Shown: piece by piece, positions 1 to 3,999 of the stretch
How the letters are laid out: every line of letters begins with the position of its first letter
Position numbering within the stretch: the first letter of the stretch is position 1
Position numbers and translations under genes: made by a program
Notes under the pieces: model-generated
The model's input: only the letters and a program-made list of their open reading frames with translations
Databases searched by the model: none
What the model was told of the DNA's origin: nothing
NCBI GenBank assembly: GCA_046155815.1
Contig: JBJXFY010000010.1
Location: 1 to 5,830, forward strand
Direction of reading: 5' to 3'
DNA length: 5,830 nucleotides
DNA from: JBJXFY01 sp046155815
GTDB taxonomy: Bacteria > Verrucomicrobiota > Verrucomicrobiia > Limisphaerales > CAIMTB01

Positions 1-378
1 AGCGGCACGCTGGCCGTGGCGGACCACTGGCTGGCCGGGCGCGTGGCCGCGGCGCGCGGCGACTGGCCGGTGGCGATCCGGCGGCTTGAGCAGGCCGTCG
101 AGGCCGAGGCGGCGTTGCCGTACATGGAGCCGGCCTACTGGCCGTTTCCTGCGCGGCCCGCGCTCGGCGCCGTGCTGCTGGCGTCCGGCGACGCGGCGCG
201 CGCGGAGCAGGTGTTCCGCGCGGACCTCGCGCAATGGCCGCGCAACGGCTGGGGCCTCCTGGGCCTCGAGCGGAGCCTGCGCGCGCAGGGCCGGGATGAC
301 TCGGCCGTGCTCGTGGACCGGGAGTTCCAGGAAGCGTGGCGGCGCGCCGACACGGCGCTGGACCCGGCGTGGTTCTGA
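1..378 (+). CDS. Tetratricopeptide-repeat-like protein, C-terminal part (5' end outside window)
   Basis: The reading frame is open from the first base and ends at TGA 376-378, giving 125 residues of a longer protein. What is visible is alanine- and arginine-rich helical sequence with TPR-like spacing: a helix pair around ADHWLAGRVAAARGDWPVAIRRLEQAV, then a second around ARPALGAVLLASGDAARAEQVFRADLAQWP followed by NGWGLLGLERSLRAQGR. The segment with a proline/aromatic linker (YMEPAYWPFPARPALG) followed by a GDAARAEQVFR repeat is typical of the C-terminal end of many bacterial TPR proteins. Such proteins act as protein-interaction scaffolds; no catalytic motif is visible in this part, and the partner or cell location cannot be told because the N-terminus is missing. 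The in-frame GTG at 16 is not needed as a start, since the frame continues upstream. Placement as the C-terminus of a TPR protein is fairly secure; specific function is unknown. Confidence 0.8.
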   Translation, partial: SGTLAVADHWLAGRVAAARGDWPVAIRRLEQAVEAEAALPYMEPAYWPFPARPALGAVLLASGDAARAEQVFRADLAQWPRNGWGLLGLERSLRAQGRDDSAVLVDREFQEAWRRADTALDPAWF

Positions 379-383
379 GGCCC

Positions 384-429
384 GGGTCCCGGCGACCCCG
401 AGGTCTGCCGGCCGTGCGGGCGCGCCCGC
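384..429. repeat. Two short hairpin-forming palindromes between the TPR and LON-domain genes
   Basis: Six nt after the TPR stop codon, GGGTC (384-388) can pair with GACCC (394-398) around a 5-nt loop. Further on, GCGGGCGCGCCCGC (416-429) is a perfect 14-bp palindrome that can fold as a 5-bp stem with a CGCG loop. No T-tract follows either one, so they are not convincing intrinsic terminators. The palindrome lies 36 nt upstream of the LON-domain start at 466 and could be an operator. In DNA this GC-rich, short palindromes also arise by chance. Confidence 0.35.
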
Positions 430-465
430 TTGCCAGCACCGGTGGGTGCGACACGTTGGGCGGGC

Positions 466-1131
466 ATGGAACTGCCACGCCAGGTCGGCCTGATGATCCT
501 GCCCAGCGTGAACTTGTTCCCGCAGGCCGTCCTCCCGCTCTTCATCTTCGAGCCGCGCTATCGCCGGATGCTCGCCGACAGCCTCGCCAGCCACCGGCTG
601 TTCTGCGTGGCGATGCTCAAACCGGGTGCCAGCCGCGAGACGCCCGCGCCGGTGGCCGGTCTCGGGGTGATCCGCGCCGCGGTGGAAAATCCGGACGGCA
701 CCTCCCACCTGATCCTCCAGGGCCTGTCGCGGGTGCAGCTCGGCCGCGTGGCGCGCTACCGGCCGTACCGCGTCCACAGCATCCGCCAGCTCGCGCCCTC
801 GCGGCAGGACGGCACGGAGATTGACGCGCTGGCCGCCAAGGTGCGCGAGCTGGTGGGCCGGCGCTTCCAGCAGGGCCTGCCGGTGCCGCTCCAGTTCCTG
901 CAGAAGTCCGGGATGTCCGGCAGCGGCGTCTCCGTGGGGCAGATCCTCGAGTCGCTGGAGGAGATCGAGGATGCCGGCACGCTCGCAGACCTTGTTTCAT
1001 GCACGCTCCTGCCCGACGCGGGCCAGCGGCAGATCATGCTGGAGACGGTCGAGATCGAGGCCCGGCTGCGGCACCTGATCTTCTTCCTCCTCGCGGAAAT
1101 CCGCCGCGCGCAGGCGGACATGGCCGACTGA
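466..1131 (+). CDS. LON peptidase substrate-binding (N-terminal) domain protein, stand-alone
   Basis: The 221-residue product matches stand-alone proteins that carry only the N-terminal substrate-recognition domain of Lon protease. The hallmark LPLFIFEPRYRRML is at residues 23-36, preceded by a hydrophobic strand ending in LFPQAV (17-22). Next comes the beta-rich block AGLGVIRAAVENPDGTSHLILQGLSRVQL (64-92), and then a helical C-terminal half rich in Leu and Glu, ending LIFFLLAEIRRAQADMAD. There is no AAA+ Walker motif and no Ser-Lys protease dyad, so this is not a protease by itself. Family members are thought to bind peptides or act as adaptors, but their exact role is poorly known. ATG 466 is chosen because it places the conserved strand at the expected distance from the N-terminus; the in-frame TTG at 430 would add 12 residues without family character. 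SD-like sequence is weak (GGGCGGGC directly upstream). The gene is converged upon by the YdcF gene, whose stop is 227 nt away. Confidence 0.9.
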   Translation: MELPRQVGLMILPSVNLFPQAVLPLFIFEPRYRRMLADSLASHRLFCVAMLKPGASRETPAPVAGLGVIRAAVENPDGTSHLILQGLSRVQLGRVARYRPYRVHSIRQLAPSRQDGTEIDALAAKVRELVGRRFQQGLPVPLQFLQKSGMSGSGVSVGQILESLEEIEDAGTLADLVSCTLLPDAGQRQIMLETVEIEARLRHLIFFLLAEIRRAQADMAD

Positions 1132-1217
1132 GCCCGGGCGCTCGCGACTGTACAGGAGCCAACGGAGCAGGTGCGGAGGATTTCCGTGCCGGGCGTGCTG
1201 GGTTGAATCCTGCCTGT

Positions 1218-1282
1218 CCGGTTCGTTGCCGCTGAGCCGGCCGACCCTCCGGACCTTTCCGCGGCCCTTGGCCACGAACCGG
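1218..1282. repeat. Inverted repeat with 9-bp arms in the convergent intergenic gap
   Basis: CCGGTTCGT (1218-1226) and ACGAACCGG (1274-1282) are exact reverse complements separated by 47 nt. Inside, GGCCG (1239-1243) can pair with CGGCC (1262-1266), so a nested two-tier fold is possible. The 227-nt gap (1132-1358) between the two converging stop codons contains no convincing gene. The repeat could be part of a bidirectional termination region, a structured RNA or chance. Confidence 0.4.
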
Positions 1283-1284
1283 TC

Positions 1285-1314
1285 GGGCTTGGCTTGGGCC
1301 TGTCCTTCAAGCCC
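1285..1314 (+). terminator. Possible intrinsic terminator after the LON-domain gene
   Basis: GGGCTTG (1285-1291) pairs with CAAGCCC (1308-1314). A second, overlapping copy of GGCTTG at 1291-1296 could pair with the same right arm using a shorter 11-nt loop. Downstream on the plus strand the sequence is T/C-rich (TCTGCTCCCTTGGTTTCC) but has no true T-run. The hairpin sits about 150 nt past the LON-domain stop, so termination is possible but weakly supported. Confidence 0.25.
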
Positions 1315-1333
1315 TCTGCTCCCTTGGTTTCCT

Positions 1334-1346
1334 CCGGCTCCGCCGG
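1334..1346. repeat. Short GC hairpin beside the YdcF gene stop codon
   Basis: CCGGC (1334-1338) pairs with GCCGG (1342-1346) around a TCC loop, beginning 12 nt past the stop of the minus-strand YdcF gene at 1359. On the minus strand it is followed by AGGAAACC, with no T-tract. It may stop or stabilise the 3' end of the HD-YdcF transcript, but a 5-bp GC stem is common by chance here. Confidence 0.25.
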
Positions 1347-1358
1347 CTTCTTCCGCGT

Positions 1359-2120
1359 TCAGAGCCACCCGCGCCCGCGGTAAACCCACCAGCCCACACG
1401 CTCGTGCAGGCCGGCGGCCAGCGTGGCCCAGGCCTCGCCCTGCGGCACGAGGGTCCAGCGCTGCGGCAGCGGCGTGCCGCCGGGGCCGCGCCAGACCTGA
1501 AAGTCACAGGCGACGGGCGTGACCGGCACCTGCGCGGCACGGAACGCCGCCTCCGCCCGCCGGAGATGCAGCGCGGAGGTCACCATCAGCACGTTCGTCC
1601 AGCCACGCTCGCGTGCGAGCGTGGCGGTGGCCACGGCCTCGTCGCGCGTGTTGCCCACGGGGCCGAGGGTTTCCACGGTGAAGTTCGTCAGGCCCCAGTC
1701 GCGCCACCAGTCGCGAAGGCGCGCAGATTCCGGAGGCTGGCCGGGCCTGGGCGCGCCGTCGCCGCCCAGCACCAGCAGGCGGGCCCGACCGCGGCGGGCG
1801 AGTTCCACGCCGGTCACGAGCCGATCTGCGCAGCAGGTGAGGTCCAGGCCCTGGAAATCCGCAGGTGAGACGCGATGGCTTCCGCCGAGGACGACGACCG
1901 CGTCGGCCGGTGGGGCGGCGGCGATCGTGGCGGCGGCGTAGGGGCGTTCGAGCGGCGCGATCACCCACGCGGCCACGGGGGGCTGGCCGCCCAGCCAGAC
2001 GAGGCCCGCGAACGCCAGCCCGAGCGCGGCCGCCAGCCCGCGCCGGCGCAGCGCCAGCATGGCCGACGTGGCCACCAGCAGCAGCCACAGCAGGCCGAGC
2101 GGATGGACGAAGGAGGCCAC
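1359..2120 (-). CDS. YdcF/ElyC/SanA family membrane-anchored protein (DUF218)
   Basis: The 253-residue product has an N-terminal membrane hairpin: a first hydrophobic segment at about 5-24 (HPLGLLWLLLVATSAMLAL), an RRR turn, and a second at about 29-45. The DUF218 domain follows. Its diagnostic strand PADAVVVLGGSHR spans 71-83, a second strand LLVLGGDG 115-122, the polar loop GNTRDEA 156-162, and VTSALHLRRAEAAF 180-193, which matches the usual VTSAxHxxRA motif. Characterised relatives (E. coli ElyC, SanA) act in envelope integrity and peptidoglycan-related processes; the exact reaction of the family is unsettled, and YdcF binds S-adenosylmethionine. GTG 2120 is chosen because it retains the HPLGLLW membrane segment; the next in-frame ATG (residue 21) would cut it off. 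A GAGGGG sequence (plus positions 2132-2137) lies 11 nt upstream, inside the HD gene. The HD stop is only 2 nt away, so translational coupling is likely. Confidence 0.88.
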   Translation of the reverse strand: MASFVHPLGLLWLLLVATSAMLALRRRGLAAALGLAFAGLVWLGGQPPVAAWVIAPLERPYAAATIAAAPPADAVVVLGGSHRVSPADFQGLDLTCCADRLVTGVELARRGRARLLVLGGDGAPRPGQPPESARLRDWWRDWGLTNFTVETLGPVGNTRDEAVATATLARERGWTNVLMVTSALHLRRAEAAFRAAQVPVTPVACDFQVWRGPGGTPLPQRWTLVPQGEAWATLAAGLHERVGWWVYRGRGWL

Positions 2121-2122
2121 GG

Positions 2123-3049
2123 CTAGGCGGACCCCTCACCCAGGCGAACCAGGTTCGCGTTGATGCGCGCGAGGTACTCGTTCGGGCCGTCAGGCCAGGG
2201 ATCGTTGAGCAGGCGGTACACGCCGCGGAGCGGGCCGTTAAGACGCGGCCAGATGAGTTTTTCCCAGAAGACCGGCGTGCCGCGGCGCAGTTCCGCCAGC
2301 GTCTGGAGGGCCGCGCCGCCGCCGGACCAGCCGTTGCGGCGGGCGGATTCCTCAAACTCGACGAAGAGCGCGGCGAGCTTCTCGGGGTAGTCCGCCGCCG
2401 CCATTTGGCCGAGCAGGTCGGCCGTGCCCACGACGCAGCCGGCCAGCAGCTCGCGCTCGTCGCGGAAGCCTAGGTTGTCCACGCGTGCTGTCAGGGACGT
2501 GCACCAGATCATCCGGCCCACGGCCTCGATCTCCGCGGTGGTCAGGCCGGTTTCCGGCAGCACTTCATGGACAAACTCCACGCTGCGCGATTCGTGCTGG
2601 GGCATGTACTTGGCGCCCGTGCCGTCCTCGTCGCCCTCGGGCTTCAGGTAGCCGGTGTCGTGCAGCAGGATGGCCAGGAGCGCCAGGCGGGCGGTGGCCT
2701 CGTCCGGCACGGGGGCCACGGCGTGGCGCTGCCAGGCGTGCAGGAGCCGCCCGAAGCCCAGCGTGCCTTGGAGCGTGTGCTCCCGGTCGTGGTACGGCAC
2801 GTCCAGCGGGGCGCGGCGCCAGCGCCGGCCGTCAAAGCTGTCCGCGAACATCCGGAAGCCCGCCGCGACAAACCCGCCGTCCGGGCCGAACATCTCGCGC
2901 CAGCGCGCGGCGACGTCCGCCTCGACCGCCTGCAAGTCTCTGGTGTCGACCGGCGCGAACACGGCGCGAAACCTTGCAAGCAGCCGCCCGCGCTGCACGA
3001 CTTTTCCCGCCGGTTGCCCCGCGCCGCCGCCGCCGCTATGCAGCCCCAT
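2123..3049 (-). CDS. HD-domain metal-dependent phosphohydrolase, phosphodiesterase-like
   Basis: The 308-residue protein carries a catalytic set resembling class I cyclic-nucleotide phosphodiesterases within the HD superfamily. YHDREHT at 86-92 corresponds to YHNxxHA; LLHDTGYL at 129-135 gives the H130-D131 pair; and D211 in GTADLLGQM would supply the fourth metal ligand. H152 in a QHES motif lies between. The C-terminal part (YPEKLAALFVEFEESARRNGW, then WPRLNGPL) resembles a bacterial HD family common in cyanobacteria and others whose substrate is unknown. Metal-dependent phosphohydrolase activity is well supported by motifs; cyclic nucleotide as substrate is only a possibility. No signal peptide is seen; the N-terminus (SGGGGAGQPAG) is low-complexity. 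ATG 3049 is chosen because GAGGAG lies 10 nt upstream. In-frame ATG 3082 would add 11 residues and overlap the PfpI gene by 35 nt. First gene of a pair with YdcF. Confidence 0.85.
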   Translation of the reverse strand: MGLHSGGGGAGQPAGKVVQRGRLLARFRAVFAPVDTRDLQAVEADVAARWREMFGPDGGFVAAGFRMFADSFDGRRWRRAPLDVPYHDREHTLQGTLGFGRLLHAWQRHAVAPVPDEATARLALLAILLHDTGYLKPEGDEDGTGAKYMPQHESRSVEFVHEVLPETGLTTAEIEAVGRMIWCTSLTARVDNLGFRDERELLAGCVVGTADLLGQMAAADYPEKLAALFVEFEESARRNGWSGGGAALQTLAELRRGTPVFWEKLIWPRLNGPLRGVYRLLNDPWPDGPNEYLARINANLVRLGEGSA

Positions 3050-3578
3050 GCGCGCGCCGCTCCTCGCCTTCGTGGACGACATCTATGAGGACCTCGAACT
3101 CTGGTATCCGAAGCTCCGTCTCGAGGAGGCCGGCTGGGCGATGCGCCTCGCCGGGCCGGAGCTGCGCACCTTCGCCGGCAAGCATGGCTACCCGGCCAGC
3201 GCCGACCTGCTGCTCAAGGACGCCCGCAGCACCGACTTCGCCGGCCTGCTGATCCCCGGTGGCTTCATGCCGGACAAGCTGCGCCGCGACCCGCAGGTGC
3301 TGGCGCTGACGCGCGAGTTCTTCGCGGCCGGCAAGCTCGTCGCCTTCATCTGCCACGGCGGGTGGATTCCCATCTCGGCGAGAATCCTCCGCGGCCGGCG
3401 CGCCACCGGCTCGCTCGGCATCCAGGACGACCTCGAGAACGCCGGGGCCGTCTGGGTGGACGAGCCGGTGGTGGTGGACGGCAACCTCGTCAGCAGCCGC
3501 ACGCCGCGCGACCTCGCGCCGTTCGCGAGGGCGATGGTGGAGTTTCTGGAGTTGAACAAGGAAGGCGGGAAGGCATGA
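3048..3578 (+). CDS. DJ-1/PfpI family protein (PfpI-type protease/deglycase-like)
   Basis: The 176-residue product spans the whole PfpI fold. The nucleophile elbow VAFICHGGW holds Cys102 and His103. Glu14 in IYEDLE matches the conserved acidic residue that contacts the cysteine in this family, and PGGFMPDKLR (70-79) matches the PGGxxPD loop. GSLGIQDDLENAGAVWVDEPVVVDGNLVSSRTPRDL is the characteristic C-terminal block. Family members have been reported as intracellular proteases, chaperones or glyoxalase/deglycase enzymes protecting against carbonyl stress; which applies here cannot be decided from sequence. ATG 3048 gives the normal N-terminus (two residues before the first strand) but has no SD; its leader is the GC-rich start of the opposing HD gene. 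The family normally ends near FLELNK; the extra EGGKA is encoded by the left inverted-repeat arm. The stop overlaps the next ATG (ATGA). Confidence 0.93.
   Translation: MRAPLLAFVDDIYEDLELWYPKLRLEEAGWAMRLAGPELRTFAGKHGYPASADLLLKDARSTDFAGLLIPGGFMPDKLRRDPQVLALTREFFAAGKLVAFICHGGWIPISARILRGRRATGSLGIQDDLENAGAVWVDEPVVVDGNLVSSRTPRDLAPFARAMVEFLELNKEGGKA
3060..3065 (-). promoter_or_regulatory. Shine-Dalgarno for the HD gene, lying inside the PfpI coding sequence
   Basis: On the minus strand this reads GAGGAG, 10 nt before the ATG at 3049, and it decides between that start and ATG 3082. It overlaps the fifth to sixth codons of the divergent PfpI gene, so the translation start regions of the two genes are interleaved. 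Confidence 0.5.
3553..3571 (+). repeat. Left arm of the inverted repeat flanking the GxxExxY gene
   Basis: TGAACAAGGAAGGCGGGAA is a purine-rich arm whose reverse complement matches 3972-3990 at 15 of 19 positions. It encodes the last residues of the PfpI protein (NKEGGK) and also supplies the purine-rich ribosome-binding region before the GxxExxY ATG at 3575. Confidence 0.65.
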
Positions 3579-3970
3579 GGGAACTGGAGCAGGCGGAGCC
3601 GACCGGAAGGATCATCGGCTGCGCCATTGCGGTGCATCGGGAGCTCGGCCCGGGATTCCTGGAGTCGGTCTATGAAGCGGCGCTGGCCGTTGAGTTCGGC
3701 CGGCGGGGCCTCTCTTTTGAAAGACAGAAGCTGGCTTACATCAGCTACCCGGGTGTCGCCGTGGACGAGCACAGGTTGGACTATTTCATCGACGACCTGA
3801 TTGTCGCGGAACGGAAAGCCACCGCCGGTCTGGAAGACATCCACTTCGCCGTTGCGCGCTTTTCTCTGAAGGCGGTGGGCCGGGAACACGGCCTGTTCCT
3901 CAATTTCGCCACGCTGCCGCTGACGGTGAAGCGGGTCATCCGTGATTCGCGTCAAACACCTTCTTCCTGA
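3575..3970 (+). CDS. GxxExxY family protein (PD-(D/E)XK nuclease-like fold)
   Basis: The 131-residue product matches the usual family length (about 125-130). The naming motif GFLESVY lies at 27-33 after the helix IIGCAIAVHRELGPG. Then come a QKLAYISYPGVAV strand and the core HRLDYFIDDLIVAERKA (66-82). Asp69, Glu79 and Lys81 in this core resemble the D...ExK signature of PD-(D/E)XK nucleases. The end is GLFLNFATLPLTVKRVIRD. Many relatives have HxAQ near residues 90-93, but here the run is HFAV, so the glutamine is absent. The family is widespread, often in several copies per genome, and its function is not established; nuclease activity is inferred from fold resemblance. ATG 3575 overlaps the PfpI stop, giving coupling. 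By hand count about 32 of 131 codons end in A/T against about 11 of 176 in the PfpI gene, indicating a different origin. Confidence 0.92.
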   Translation: MRELEQAEPTGRIIGCAIAVHRELGPGFLESVYEAALAVEFGRRGLSFERQKLAYISYPGVAVDEHRLDYFIDDLIVAERKATAGLEDIHFAVARFSLKAVGREHGLFLNFATLPLTVKRVIRDSRQTPSS

Positions 3971-3971
3971 T

Positions 3972-3990
3972 TTCCTGCCCTCCCTATTCA
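3972..3990 (-). repeat. Right arm of the inverted repeat flanking the GxxExxY gene
   Basis: The plus strand reads TTCCTGCCCTCCCTATTCA, the imperfect reverse complement of 3553-3571. It begins 1 nt after the GxxExxY stop codon and ends 9 nt before the ABC exporter start. TTCCTG also occurs at 3964-3969, so the arm opens with a short 8-nt-period direct repeat. Confidence 0.65.
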
Positions 3991-3999
3991 TCCAGCAGC

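Larger units (their letters stand above)
3553..3990 (+). mobile_element. Putative small mobile cassette: GxxExxY gene bracketed by inverted repeats
   Basis: A 438-nt unit consists of a 19-bp left arm, the GxxExxY gene, and a 19-bp right arm in inverted orientation. The arms pair at 15 of 19 positions and every mismatch is a transition. They sit 3 nt before the start codon and 1 nt after the stop codon, so the gene fills the interior. A further CTGGA (3546-3550) / TCCAG (3991-3995) pair lies just outside, offset by 2 nt on the left, and could extend the repeat. Codon third positions inside are much richer in A/T than in the flanking PfpI gene. No transposase is encoded and no target-site duplication was found, so movement would have to be in trans or by another mechanism. 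That it is a mobile unit is inference; the inverted repeats and composition are seen directly. Confidence 0.5.

Noticed and set aside
1177..1211. AGGATT/AATCCT hairpin in the convergent gap
   Set aside because: Six-base stem with a 23-nt loop and no T-tract; too weak to call.
1865..2473. Plus-strand open frame across the YdcF/HD boundary
   Set aside because: Arg/Ala/Pro-rich translation without recognisable domain; it is antisense to two well-supported genes.
2974..3002. TTGCAA followed at 17 nt by ACGACT as a promoter for the PfpI gene
   Set aside because: The -10 candidate matches only two of six consensus positions; not supportable in this GC-rich sequence.
2485..3252. Plus-strand open frame running from the HD gene into the PfpI gene
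   Set aside because: Low-complexity Arg/Pro/Ala product; its 3' part is the wrong frame of the PfpI gene.
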